Below are positions 49,145-61,105 of a stretch of 64,000 nt of DNA, piece by piece. The notes below the pieces were generated by a model. It was not told where the DNA came from. It ran no database searches and saw only the letters and a program-made list of their open reading frames with translations. Source of the stretch: Lycocorax pyrrhopterus obiensis (lineage: Eukaryota > Chordata > Aves > Passeriformes > Paradisaeidae). The position numbers and the translations under genes were made by a program. Every line of letters starts with the position of its first letter. The stretch's first letter is position 1. The stretch is taken from contig JACSVZ010000009.1 of NCBI GenBank assembly GCA_014706295.1, positions 36,212,768-36,276,767 of the forward strand, in the 5' to 3' direction.

Positions 49145-49225
49145 CTGGTAGGGGCTACCTACCAGCTTAGATCAGCCAGCAAACTCGTAGTTCCTACCAG
49201 TTTAGAATTCCTACCTGCTGGTAGG
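49145..49225. repeat. Inverted CTGGTAGG/CCTACCAG motif cluster
   Basis: The 8-mer occurs four times in 81 bp: CTGGTAGG at 49145-49152 and 49218-49225, CCTACCAG at 49158-49165 and 49193-49200. The first two form a hairpin around GGCTA. A second hairpin, CCTACC-TGCT-GGTAGG, sits at 49210-49225. The context CCTACCAG(C/T)TTAGA is also directly repeated. Confidence 0.85.
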
Positions 49226-49811
49226 CATCTTAGATCTTCCCAAGGACTGTTATAATGAAGCATCAACTAATTCTTGGCTGAAGGTGAATGTTAAATAGGG
49301 CAAGATTAACTAAATTCCAGTGGAGTCCAAAAATCTGGAGGGTAGTAATCCTTAGAGCAGCAGTCCAGGGTAGAGGGTCTTGGACTAGGGGTGAAAAATT
49401 TATTGGTTAAAAGGATATTTTTGTCGGACTTGCGGATGGAGAAATGGAAGTTTTCAGTGTTTAGCTCTGTACAATCCCGCTAAAATGCGAGAAAAATCCT
49501 AATGCAATCTTTCAAGCAATTTTTCTAACTTTCTTTTTAATGTCTTGCTTCTTTTTCTGATGCAAAACCCCCTGATATTTCTCTCCATTCTTCTTAAAGG
49601 GCATGCTAATTATTTTAATTGCCCTGTCTGTGCCACCTCCCTCAAAAAAAAAAACCCAAAGCAAAACAAAAACCCCACAAACCCACCCAAAAATGCAGAA
49701 AGGTTTTTTTCATTTAATTTCCAATTCTGAGGAGTGCTGCATTTTAAAACCAGTCCAGTGTGTCTTGAGCTGCAAGGCTGGAATGCTTCTTGACTCGCTT
49801 CCAAACTGAAG

Positions 49812-50175
49812 TGCTTAAAAAAATGTGAAGCACTACAACAATTTTAAATCACTCTATACACTGCACATGGTGATTTAAAATAATTGAAGCTCTTCAAATT
49901 TTTATATGCCCTTGAATTTGGAAGTGATCAAGGTTCTGAGCATGTGCAATACACAATGATTTAAAATTATTAGAGCTCTTCAAATTTATCATAAGTGTTT
50001 CAGCTTGAAAGTGATAGGGAATCTGGACTTCAGCGGTGTAAAGTGATTTAAAATTATCAGAGCACTACAGATGTTTTATAGGTGCTTTAATTTGGAACTG
50101 ATCTCAGTTCTGGACTATACCAATGTATAGCATATTGCTTTTAAAATCACTGAAGCAGTTTCATATTTTCCCAAA
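49812..50175. repeat. Decayed tandem array, about 87-bp unit
   Basis: Unit starts marked by TGATTTAAAATWATTRRAGC fall at 49871, 49957 and 50044 (spacings 86 and 87). There is a shortened diverged unit at 49812 and a partial one at 50136 (TGCTTTTAAAATCACTGAAG). Each full unit continues with a CTTCAAAT-like block, then TTTAATTTGGAA-like, then TGATC..GTTCTGG-like blocks. An 11-bp perfect inverted pair, TTTTAAATCAC and GTGATTTAAAA, lies across the unit junction at about 49842-49880. There is no long open frame. Confidence 0.8.
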
Positions 50176-50681
50176 TCGGTTTCCTTAAAGTCAAACATCT
50201 TTGATAATTTTAAAATACATTATGTTGCAAGGGGCACCCTTTTAACAGAATATTTTACACTCTGTAATGGCAGCAGGAGTGATTGCAGTTGGGCTGCAAT
50301 TTGCCTCTGTGACTTTTTATAAGAGATCAAAGGTTCACACATGGATGCTTGTGGCTTCACCTTCCCAACAGAGCTGCTGTGCAAGTGATGAAAACCTGGC
50401 GTTGGAAATCCACACAGAACTCATGCCCACAACCCAGAGAACACAGGTTCTGTCCATGTGTGCATAAATTGGGTAACAGCAAGTGCAAATGGGTTTTTAT
50501 ACCATGTAATTGCCCAGTTTGGGGGTGTAAATACCCACCTGCTGCTGATTTTACTGGGATGATTCTGCTGTGTGTCTTGGTGATTTCTTCTTGAATGTCT
50601 TAGGAGGCTTAGGAAAAGAGGATAAAATAGTCTGAAATCTGAAATACAGAAAAAGGACCTTTTCTGAAGAATTATTGCTGC
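50176..50681. other. Unique spacer
   Basis: About 500 bp with no gene. Short overlapping frames have no domain. Confidence 0.6.
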
Positions 50682-50868
50682 ATTCACAGAATCATAAAAT
50701 CATAGAATGGTTTGGGTTGGAAGGAACCTTAAAGATCTGCTTGTTCCACTCACCCTGTCATAGACAGGGACACCTCCCACTAGACTTGATCGCTCCAAAC
50801 CCCATCCAACCTGGCCTTGGACGTTTCCAGGGATGGGGCAGCCACAGCTCCTTTGGGCAGCAATTCAG
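50682..50868 (-). mobile_element. CR1 LINE, 5'-truncated 3' end
   Basis: Minus-strand copy with near-canonical wording: ATTCACAGAATCATAAAATC, ATAGAATGGTTTGGGTTGGA, AGGAACCTTAAAGATC, then GACAGGGACACCTCCCACTA, CCCATCCAACCTGGCCTTGG, ACGTTTCCAGGGATGGGGCA and GCCACAGCTCCTTTGGGCAG. It is among the best-preserved copies in the window. Confidence 0.96.
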
Positions 50869-53800
50869 TTGAGATCAAGGAGGGTGGACTACACTATTAC
50901 CTACAATCTTAGCTAATTAAGCTTATTCTTTCCAAGTAAAAATACCATCTAGGTATACTTAAAATAGTGTTTGAAGCCGTAGGTGTATGATTTGATGGTT
51001 TGGAAGAATTGTTTGCTCCTGAGGTCTTTGTGTAAAGCTTTTGCATCACTTATGGCCATATTTACACCAGAGCTGAGTCTTTGGCGTTGGGATGAAGATA
51101 GGCAAGTGCTTCATGGCAGCCCCTTTTCCTCTGGGATAGCTGTTGGCAGCATTTCTCAAGACGTTTTTGTTGTGAGAGCTATGAAGGAGCCTTGTTTGCT
51201 GAAGATGAAATAGGTGTTTCTGGAAACTCGAGGTTGCTGGGTCTGAGTCGGGGACTAACACAGTCAGTGATCACTGTCACTGCAGCACGGTGAACGCTCA
51301 CTGAGCGGGCATTGTCCTCCTTTTCCTGCTTCTCAAATATTCCCTGATTTTCACCTAAGGCTACAGTCACAGAGGTAAAATCTCAGGGTTTTTTTTTTTT
51401 CTTTTTCCATTGACTTCTCATTCTTGGCAAATATTTTAGTTTTGATTAAAGGGGAAGGAAAAAGAGTCGAGTAAATGAAAATTAACTTACACACTCACAG
51501 AAAAGAACAACCTCCATTTGAATTAAAAATTTCTAACACAGAAGAGTCATTTGACCTGTGCTCTACTTCTCTGACTCTCCAAGTCACTGTGAGAGTAGAA
51601 ATTTAACAGGATTAGGAATAAAAGATTCTAATAATAGCAAGTATTTTACATTTAGGATTATGATGGAAGATACCATCATTAACCTTAGCCCTAGGACTTG
51701 TTCTAACACCATTAACATCCTGACCTAGAGCTTAACACCATCCTATTTTCCTGGGTTGGTGAAATACTTGGCTTTGTCTTAAATTTTCTTTTTTTTTTTT
51801 TCTTATTCCAAAAAGCAAGTCGAACAGTTCGTGTTTGTTTAATGTTTTAAGGTCTTTCTCTTTTGATGTTTCTCCTTTGGGATAAGAAGCTTATGATGAG
51901 AGAGGGGGAACAGTAGTCATCGTTTTCAGGTTTAGGCGAGGGATATTTAAATGCGGGAGGTTTAGTTAGGTGGCCTATTTCTGCTGCAGATCAATGGTGT
52001 TGAGGGCTTGACCGCCCTTTGTACTTGGAAAATCTCTTGCTAGATGTGTGAAGTCAGGAACACAGAGCCGTACATGGACAGCAAAGCAACTTGCTTCATA
52101 TTAAAATATCCTCTGTGATCTTTGTTCCCAAAAGGGCTGATTTGGGGTTGACAAACTACGGGTTTTGGAGCCAAGCCAGTGTTTTGAGTGGGGTACATTT
52201 CAATTCTGGTTTTTGCTTAATTTGGGGGGTAAAAGCTGAGCCCAGGCTCAGAGTCCATCTGCTTCGGTGCTAGAGCTTCTGTCTGCTTTTAAGGGGTAAG
52301 AAAGTTGAGGAGGGGGGGGTGTGTGTGGGGTCTGTGTGAAGGGGAGTGGGGAAGCCATAGCTGGGTAAAGCAGTGCATTCAACACTGATTTCTACAGCAT
52401 TTCTCATGTAGCATTTCTGATAAAAATATATTTTAACATCAGTTCTGTCATATGGTACTAGTAGGTAAGGCAAACAGTTTAAGAGAAGGCTGTGTAATTT
52501 ATGCTCTGTCAATATTTCAGCGTTTCAAACCAGCAAACTTAAGAACCTTATTCACAGCATTCATTGATATCAAGAAAATTTAGGTCGTAGTGACCCTCTT
52601 GTACTTTTCCACTGATTACTGGGTTTGCCATAACAGGACTTATGTCTCTTTCTGGCAGAAGGTGTTAGGACTTCTTGAATGGCACCAAATGCCAAGATTT
52701 TATTCCCACATGGTGTGACAGAGCAGCCCAGTGTCCTCTCTTCCTCACCTCTGGCAAACAGTAGCTCAGAGGCAAAAGTCACAAGTTAAACCCCTCACAC
52801 CCAACATACTCAGTTTTGTCCCATGTTACCTGTCCCAGGCAATGTTCACAACTGCTTGATTCAATCTAACTCAAGTTTTGCTTGGAGCAGTATGAGTTCA
52901 CCCAGGTTAAGAACCTGGTTCTGCACAGTGTCCTTTTGTTGGTCTCTAGGAATTGTTACAAAAATTTTTGTTAACCTCAAAGCTACTGGCCACAAACTTT
53001 GGGCTTTGTTTTGTTGATGTTGGCCCACTTCTCCCCACCTTGTGAGTACAGTGATGATGGGCAGTGGAGCAGAATAATTAGTCTTCAGGCATACAATGAT
53101 GTGAATAATTTGTACTTTAAACTAGATCCTGCATAGGGAGGATATAAAAGGAATTTTAATACGCAAATCATCTTTAATGGATATTGTCAAAAATAGTGAG
53201 AACTCAACTCCTCCCCCATATTCCTGTTCCATTTACAAAGTGTATGAGAAATTGCAGTCTTAATAAACACAGAAAAGTGACAAATTGTTGCAGCATGAAG
53301 TGAATGATGATATATGGATACCACAAATCCTTAATTAGGTGGGTTTTATTTAAAGTTGACATAACTTACACTTTTCTAATTAATTTTTTACCTGTTCAAA
53401 GAACTTGATCTCTTTTCTGGTTGAAAGGACACATTACTTGGCCATTACTTTTTTTTTTTAACAAAAAGAAAGGGAGTCCTAAAATAATATGAGGTACATT
53501 ATTTTTTATATGCAGTGGTAACAGATTTGCACTTTTAATTTGGCTGTGTTAAATGTTATGGAAGAAGCAGGTCACATGAGGGTGAACTGTCTTTATTGTT
53601 ATCCTAATATGTTTAAAGGGGGACATTCAAGCCATACTAATTTGTGTGATAATAACACCCTCATCTGGGCGGTCCCAAGCTGAGGAAATCACTTCATCTC
53701 ATTCAGCCCTTTGCTGAGTTATATTACATGTGTTACCATGCATTAGCAGGCTGTGTAAATTTGCTGTCCTTTGAATGACACTTTATTATGGTGATGCCTC

Positions 53801-54649
53801 ATAGGTAGAGTGGTGCAGGCATCTTAAAGCAGGCTTTCCTCTTCAAAATATGCATCTTTTTTGAATTCAAAAAACGGAAAGTAATTATTTGAAAATGGCA
53901 GTTCTTCCACTTGGGGGGAAAGCTGTCAGTTGCTATTAAGAGGGCTCCAAAGGTCTGTGACAATAGGTTTTGTTTTCCAAGTTGAGCTCTGTTTCGAGTT
54001 GGTCTCAGTCGCAGGTCCTGTGTGGTGGTTTGGCTTCCCTGAGCGAAGGGAATTGGTCAAGTGAGGAAATTCAGTCGCTGGAGCCATTTTGGCCCAGTCT
54101 CTGCATGATGAAGGTGTATTTTCTCATGCACGGCTCCATCCTTGTAAGTGTGTGCTCATGGTGAGTATGAAGTCAAGCCACTAAAGTTTCCCTGCGAAGT
54201 CCGTCTGAGTGAGGCTTTTGCCAGGTGCTGCTTCCTAATGTGTGGGGGGAAAAATGGTGCAATGGTAATGGGCAGCATGTTGGTTCTTCTACTTGGGTGA
54301 CTGGAGAGGATGTCTGCCCAGAAATACCTGTAATCCAGTTAATTGCGGCATCCCTGGAAATCTACTACAGCAGCAGTGTTTCTGACAAAGCATTTCCACC
54401 TGGCTTAGTAGGGCTTACTCATAAACTGAATTATTATGATGTGAAGACATCTTATTTTACTCGGTTTGTGATGTTTTTGATATTTAAATAAACCAAACAC
54501 ACTCTTCCAGGGAAGGTGCATTGTCTGAAAAATTGCATTTATATATGAAAATTATAAACCCAAGTCAAGAAACACTAACCATTAGATGAACTTCCTAGGG
54601 GGTGTTATGATCTGTTTTGTAGGAAGCATATTCATTGTCTGTTGCATTT
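50869..54649. other. Unique non-coding DNA
   Basis: No supported gene. It contains a G-quadruplex candidate (52312-52351) and T-rich runs near 51387 and 51788. The segment 53.0-53.8 kb is AT-rich unique DNA that could be a conserved element; this is untested. Confidence 0.55.
52312..52351 (+). other. G-quadruplex candidate
   Basis: G runs at 52312-52319 (8), 52327-52330 (4), 52341-52344 (4) and 52348-52351 (4), with loops of 7, 10 and 3 nt. It meets a loose four-tract G4 pattern on the plus strand. There is no gene context to suggest a role. Confidence 0.6.
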
Positions 54650-54861
54650 CTTTATGGTGAGGATGGTGAGGCCCTGGCACAGGTTGCCCAGAGAAGCTGT
54701 GGCTGCCCCTCGATCCCTGGAAGTGTCCAAGACCGGGTTGGATGGGGTTTGGAGCAACCTGGGATAGTGGAAGGTGTCCCTGCCCATGGCAGGGGGGGGG
54801 AACTGGATGGGCTTTGATGCCCCTTCCAAACCCGTTGGAAAGCATTTTAGGATTCTATGAA
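54650..54861 (+). mobile_element. CR1 LINE, 5'-truncated 3' end
   Basis: Plus-strand CR1 tail with GATGGTGAGGCCCTGGCACA, GGTTGCCCAGAGAAGCTGTG, GCTGCCCCTCGATCCCTGGA, GGTTGGATGGGGTTTGGAGC, AACCTGGGATAGTGGAAGGT and GTCCCTGCCCATGGCAGGGG, ending AGGATTCTATGA. Well preserved. The open frames on both strands here are CR1 read out of context. Confidence 0.96.
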
Positions 54862-57242
54862 GTTGCAGATTTTGAAGGCCCTGTTCTGCACAAGGAACTG
54901 CTCCATCACTCTGTGCAGTGATAGTGATATAGTGGGGCTTCTCAGGGACAGAAGCTCCTGCCCACGCAGCAGCAAAAGCCAAGTTTCTGGTGTTCCAAAA
55001 GGAAAGTTCTAAGCTTTTCCTGGCTTGGTGTTCGGTTTTGGTTTTTGTTTTTTATTTTTTTTAAATAATGACACAAAATTTGCTGTCTCACAAGTGCCTG
55101 GCCCAAGTGTGTAAGTGCAGAGGAAGGAGAGGATAAGCCAGTCATGCCCTGCTTTACTCTGCTGTGCCTCATGGGTTTCACAGCTCTGGCTCCTCTGTGT
55201 GTGTGTGTTGTAGCAAAAAGTCTATGAACGAGCTATGGATGGAGCATTTGCCTCTTGAATTTTTGTGCTTTTGTTGATTTGTCACATAAATGTTATATAA
55301 ATGTAGCTTTCTATGTGTTAATATTACATACTGTTGAGGTGCTTGCAGTTCCCTCAGCATTCAGAAGGACTATTTAAAAATTAACTAAAAAGCAGGTTCC
55401 ACCATTTTATGGCATTACCTGGTTTAACGTGAGCGCATGAATTATTAACTGTCTGTCTTGTTAAGTACCAGATCAGTGCCTTTTGCTGTAGATGGAGAGA
55501 AAAAAGCATGCAATGTAAGAGTACTCTGTAAAGCAGTAGTAAAATAAAATAATAATTGAAAAAAACAAGTTCAAAAAGTGAATATGAAGTGTGAGCCTTG
55601 TGTGGTTTCTCAAGAGATAGATAGAGGGACGTTTCTCCAAACTATTCCCTCCAAAATGAGTCATCATGACCAAGATGTTCATCAAATAAAAGTCATAGAA
55701 GTTTGCATGTTTCCAAACTTATTTGGATGATGAGAAATTTGAGCTGAATAATTGATGTAGAGCAAATGCTGTGAAGGTCTGTGAACTGGATTTCTGACCT
55801 ATCTGTAGAAATCATTTAATCCCAGCATGGTCCATTGACAGTGGTTAGAACTGCCTGTGCAAACAGCTACGGTGCTCATCACATCAGCTCCCTCAAACAG
55901 AGGTGAGGGGCTCAGCTTTCCCATCAGATGGTGCCTGGAAAACAGAGACCTACCTCTATTCCAAGGAAAGCATTCTCCTTTAAAATCTGCAAGGTGAAAC
56001 AGTCTCTTCATTTTTTTTATTGTCACTCACTTTGTTGTAGCAGAAATCGGCCTGAAAGTGAAGGAACAAAAGGATACTAGAATCTGTTTGTAACCAGACT
56101 GCTTCTTAGGCTCAAATTGTCTCTACATCATGAATGAATATAAGTCTGTCACAAAACTCCTGTAGTCCAGTACGGAGGTGGGGAAGTCTAGTGGTTTATG
56201 AGTGGCAAAGTCCTTGATATGTACTGGAAAACACTGGGCATTTCTACTTTTGTCGTGATACTTGGAAATAGAGGAAACAGGATAAAACAAGATAAGTTTC
56301 TGCTTTCTGAAAATGGAGTGCCAGCATCATTCCAGGAAGCCCAAATATGCTTTTAAGGTTCTGAAAAGCTGAGTTTAAAAGCCTGGTCTCTACACGGTGG
56401 TATTGGTACATTTGACCCGAGCAAATATTAACTAAAGAGCTCTTGGAGTACAGTTCAGAGGTAAATGAAAAGCGTTCCTGGAGGGTCATTCCCTGTCACT
56501 CCTCAGTTCAGCCACTCTCCTTTTCCTTTCTTCTGCTCACCAAGCACTTGCACTGATCGGTGCCTGTGCACAAAAATGCCTGGTGAATTGATACTCCCCC
56601 TGTCCTCAATATTACTTACTTGGATTTATCTCTTGTCATATCATCACTTCTCTCTCTACCCCATCCTTCTCTTTTTTTTCATTATTTTTAATTTCTTTAA
56701 GATTTTCTTAGAATGCCAGCTCTGGCAGAAATGGTCACTTCTTCCTCCTGTGCTGTTTAGAAATCACATGGAGCCAAAAATTTGCATGATTTGCTCATCA
56801 GCTGCCTGGGAGATGGAGAGCAGCTGGGCTTTTTTGTGAAAGGCAGGAAAAAAAGTGAAGTCAAAGTATTAAGTCCTTTCTCAATTATATGTATGTATAT
56901 ATATGGTATTTGTTGTGATTTTTTTTTTAATGTGTTTTGTTTTGTTAAGTTTTGGGGCTTTTTTCCCTTCAAGCTTTTTCACTGTTCTAACACATGATTT
57001 TCTTGTGGAGAAGATTCAGTTTTCTTTTTCCTTAATTTTTCTTGACCTATGGCTTGTGAATGGGGCTCCTGATGGTCCAGCAGATTTTAAACCTTTGTGA
57101 GTGTGGAGCAATACTTTCTTCTCAGTGATCTGGATTACACAAGGCCATTCTCTATCCTCACGTGAAGTTCTGTGTTTAAATCACACCATATAAAATCTAC
57201 ATCTCAGCAAAATCTTCAGGCTGCAGCGGTGCACGACTGCAA
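54862..57242. other. Unique non-coding DNA
   Basis: No supported gene. It contains a short GT run at 55194-55208 and several T-rich stretches (55040-55060, 56665-56700, 56920-56945). A 124-codon frame at 56465-56839 is T-rich, hydrophobic by composition, and has no recognisable domain. Confidence 0.6.
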
Positions 57243-57323
57243 ACTCCCACAGAGGACCAAAACATCCCACAAATTGTGGCAAATTTCCCACAAAGTCCTG
57301 CAAATTGCAACAAAATTCATGGG
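57243..57323. repeat. 21-bp tandem repeat, about four diverged units
   Basis: Units at 57264-57284 and 57285-57305 match at most positions (TCCCACAAA..GCAAAT). A weaker unit precedes them at about 57244 and another follows at 57306. Because 21 is a multiple of three, the overlapping 68-codon frame shows a 7-residue periodicity (TSHKLWQ, ISHKVLQ, IATKFMG). There is no independent sign that it is translated. Confidence 0.75.
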
Positions 57324-59358
57324 AAAAGAGACAGGAAATGATTTTCCCTGCCTGGGGACAACTGTTGTAGAGGTCTGACCTGCATATTCTCACAAAAAGT
57401 TGGAGAGGAAAAAATACATTTTTAATGTTGCACTATGAAAGGTCTTTTTCCTATTTAGGGGGGAAGCACTAAAAATTTAGTATGTGTTTTAGATGTTTAT
57501 TTTTGGTGTGATATAGCCACAGGTACATGTAATAGTACAGCACAATACAGGGATCCTGGATAACATGACTGCTGCTGATCATACACTCCTGTTTCACCTA
57601 CAATTGTCGACTCCCCAAAGTGGCACTACTTGAACCACTGCCATTTCAAATATTAGTAGAAAACCACATATTCTTTCATGCTTCAGTTATAAAGGGAGTA
57701 TATAAATTATTTAATTGGGAGAAAGTATTGCATTAATATATTTACACTTCTAATGCATTTACAGAAACATGCTCCTCCCTAGTGAGAATAATAAAACATT
57801 GGTGTAAAATTGCACCAGAGACACAACTGCGGCTTGCAAGGAGTTCTACACAGGGAAGCAGCCCCTTTTCATCCTCTTCTAGAAGGTGGTTGCTGCATTT
57901 TCAGAGCAAGATACAGCTGCCTGCTGTACCCTTGCTGGAGCTCTGCCAGAGCCTACTTTTCCCTCAAGAAACATGTGGTTGTTATACATCCGTCTATTTT
58001 GCCTCGCTGCTCCCTTCATCTCAAGGGCAACTGCTCTCTGCAGATCACTTGTACCCTCCCAAACTGAGCTTGGGATAATGGCCCCACGGATGCCATGTGT
58101 CTTAATCTGATTGCCAATGTCAACTCAAAGGAATGTGTTCCCCTAAAAGTCTTCTAATTTAAGTGCACCGAGGCTTTTGCACTAGTCTGGTTAACTAGCA
58201 CCCAGGCTTGTGATCTGCTTAGGCTTATGTTTCACAGGTACAGCTAGAATTCTGAAATATTTTAAACCATATGCCTGTTTGCCTCAAAGAAGAGGCTCTG
58301 TTTTTTAAATTTCATTTAATCCTTTCTGGTTTTACACTTTAAAGCGATGGATTCTCAGCTGCTGCAAAAGCATTGAAATTAGAGTCCAGATTAACCACAG
58401 ACTTCAAGAATAGTATCAACGCTGAAAGTGGTTTTGAATGGGATGTGGGTGTTTACTAGGAATTTTCTGCTGCACAAAACCCACTCTTGGGTTGGATAGG
58501 GTCTGCATTAATAAAGGAGTGAGCCAAAAGGATCAGGGAATACTGTAGGCTCATGTGTATCCAGTGCCTGTGGTCGCAGTTTAGTTGCCAGAACAGAAAT
58601 GTGAATAGGAAATGGCCACCCTGAAGAGACATAAGGTGTGTTGTCCAAACTTTTCCATGGAGCCAGTAGAGCTACCTGGCAGGGTTATGTGAGCATGGCC
58701 AGTGGGCAGTGACACCTTTCTGATGTGCTTTCCCACCTTTCTGTGATTGCAGCTCATGGATTTCCAGAGACGAGGATATATAAAGATATACCTTTACGGA
58801 TGTGTTGAGCCACTCCTGGCACAAGGTTTTGGAGAAAAGGAACTGGTACATCTGTTTCATCAGGAAATGTTTCTTAGATCTAGGTTAGAGGTTTAGATCA
58901 AAGCTGGGAAAGAGGGAGGTTAAGGGGCAGGGTTGCTGCAGCTGGGTTTGGTGTCCTTGACCCATTCTTGTGGGAATGGAGCCCACCACTGTGCTCTGTG
59001 CTTTTGCTGCTGTGGGTTTGCAGGACTGCTCTGGTAGAATTTAGAGAAGGCTGTTAATTTTCTCTTATACTTTCTCCTACATTTCTTGTTTTGTTCTTTA
59101 CTTTCTTTGTGGCCAAACCTGGACAGGTAAATAAGGAACATACTTCAAGAGTGCTGCTGGCTGCAGGAAAATTGCTCCACCTTTAATTTGTACTCTAGGT
59201 AGGATAAACTTATCTTCCAGACTGAACTCCATCATATTTTTCTTTTCTAAGTCAGTGCTCATGAGAAACCAAGGCAAAACCACGCTGAGTGTGGACTCAC
59301 TGAGGGTCAGAGACTGTAGACTTTCTCTTGCTGCCTCGACCTAGACTTCTGTTGTTGA
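57324..59358. other. Unique non-coding DNA
   Basis: No supported gene. Three overlapping frames at 57.8-58.1 kb (74-98 codons) occupy all three plus-strand phases of the same segment, which argues against coding. Confidence 0.6.
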
Positions 59359-59469
59359 CCAAGCCCTGGGCAACCTGGTCTAGTGGAAGGTGGTCCTGCC
59401 CTTGGCAGGGGATTAGAATGAGAAGAGCTTAAAGTCCCTTCCAAACCAAGTCTTTCTGTGATTCTGTGA
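59359..59469 (+). mobile_element. CR1 LINE 3' end, short copy
   Basis: Plus-strand CR1 end: CCCTGGGCAACCTGGTCTAG, TGGAAGGTGGTCCTGCCCTT, GGCAGGGGATTAGAATGAGA, AGCTTAAAGTCCCTTCCAAA, and the ending TCTTTCTGTGATTCTGTGA. Only about 110 bp remain. Confidence 0.92.
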
Positions 59470-60994
59470 AAGTGCATCTATGTTAGTACTTAAACTCTGA
59501 GGGGCCTTGCCAACAGCTCTTGGCAATCTTATTGCTCGTGTTATTTTGCTCATACCCATGTAGCACCAAAAAGTACATACATTTACTAAAAATATTAACG
59601 AAAACTCTAAAAAAACCTAAAACAAATTAAGCCAAGCAAACCCTCTCTCTTGAGGCTGAAGTTCAGTGGAGGCATTTCTGATGCTTTCTTTTTAATAGAA
59701 TAAAGATGTGCACTAAAGTGCAACTGGATTTATGACAGAATGACCCTCTGTCCATTTACTGTTTCTAGAAGAGCAGCAGCCTTCAGCATGCTCTTCCCAG
59801 CTTCCTGAAAGGTGTTGCAGCTCTGCCTCAGAGGTCTCATATCCAGGATAACAGTGATTTACCTTATTTACTCGAAGCTGACCTACCCTTTAGTATACTG
59901 CTCCTTCACTTAGTCAGCTCAAATGGGTGCCAGATATTGTTCTCATGCAGGAAGTTCTTCCTGGAATTCTGCAGCAAACCAAAGGCTGAGACAGTGGGAA
60001 AATGAAAATAAGGTCAACTTTCCCTTAAGACTAGAGAATAGAAGAAATACACTGACACCATTTGAGACCTCCTTCCCAGAAAAATAGAAGCCACAAATAC
60101 AGCCAGATTACACAAACTGACTCCAGTACGTAACTAGTTCTTGCTGTTCTTTTTTTTTCCTAAGATGAATTTCACCTAACCTGTGTTTAAAGGAAAGAGT
60201 AAAATGACTTATGTCTAGTAAAAATTTATTCAGAGATTCTTGTCTGATTTTAGTATGTAGAAATATTAATATGCACCAAGTATTACTCAATACAGTCAAG
60301 AATTTGCAAAATCAAGGGCACAGCAGATAACTTGCGTAAGGCAGAGTAGCATTATTTATTTTTGCTAAGAATTGCACTTTTAGTCCAACTTCAAATAAGC
60401 AAATATTCCTGGCAGGTCTTAGCTAACACCCTTCTGGCTGTCCAGGGAAAATGTGAGGCATCCCCGAGAAGGCCCGTAGTTTGAGCCATGCTGAACATGC
60501 ATCAGCGACAGGGTGAAGGCATATATATATATTTTGGATATTTATAGTTCCTTTCACCCCACTTGGCCCCAGTTTCCAGAAATTATGAATCATCATTTTT
60601 GATAAAACAGAAAATAGAAGCCGTGAGGAAAAAGAAGTCATCCGTGTTTCCTAGGAATTGTGCTGAGCGTCGGTTTGTCAAACACGTCTCCTCTTCACAT
60701 CTATCTTCACTTTCTCAAAGAGGGCCTGGAGAAAGCTTTGGATCTGCTTTTTAAGATACAGAGGTTACTGACAAATTGCAGACCGGTGATAAAGAAACAA
60801 GATGATGAGAAGGAGGACAGGAATACTGCAGAGTTTGGGCAATAAAAAGAGACAGATCTGAAAAGTTACCAAGGAATGTTGCAGAGAAACAAAGGATGTG
60901 GTCTTGGGGTCTCCGGAGAGCGCAGTTATTTTATTATATTCTGTTCCTATTATCACTTTTGTTTCGTTTCAGGGAGATTTTCAGCAACTTAAGG
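59470..60994. other. Unique non-coding DNA
   Basis: No supported gene. A short TA run lies at 60520-60532. Frames are under 75 codons and have no domain. Confidence 0.6.
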
Positions 60995-61105
60995 AGTAGA
61001 TTTTGGGGCCAGCTATCCCTCAGATGCGTGCACACAACTCCTCTTGAATTCCATTGGAGTTATTTGTGGGCAACAGAGGGCAAAATGTGGCCTTTGGTGG
61101 ACGAT
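60995..61105. repeat. Old palindromic amniote repeat fragment
   Basis: Contains ACACAACTCCTCTTGAATTC, CATTGGAGTTATTTGTGGGC, then AACAGAGGGCAAAATGTGGC. I read this as a diverged CACAACTCCCATTGACTTCA / ATGGGAGTTGTGGGTGC / AGAGGGCAGAATTTGGCC. It shares its core with the repeat at 33237-33445. The flank GGGGCCAGC at 61007 fits the same element. The family name is uncertain. Confidence 0.55.

Noticed and set aside
54650..54861. Open frames on both strands over 54.7 kb
   Set aside because: They lie on a well-preserved CR1 3' end, which is untranslated in the element itself.
57785..57830. GGTGTAAAATTGCACC inverted motif resembling an old repeat
   Set aside because: Only a four-base stem is exact, and the flanks do not match any element I recognise.
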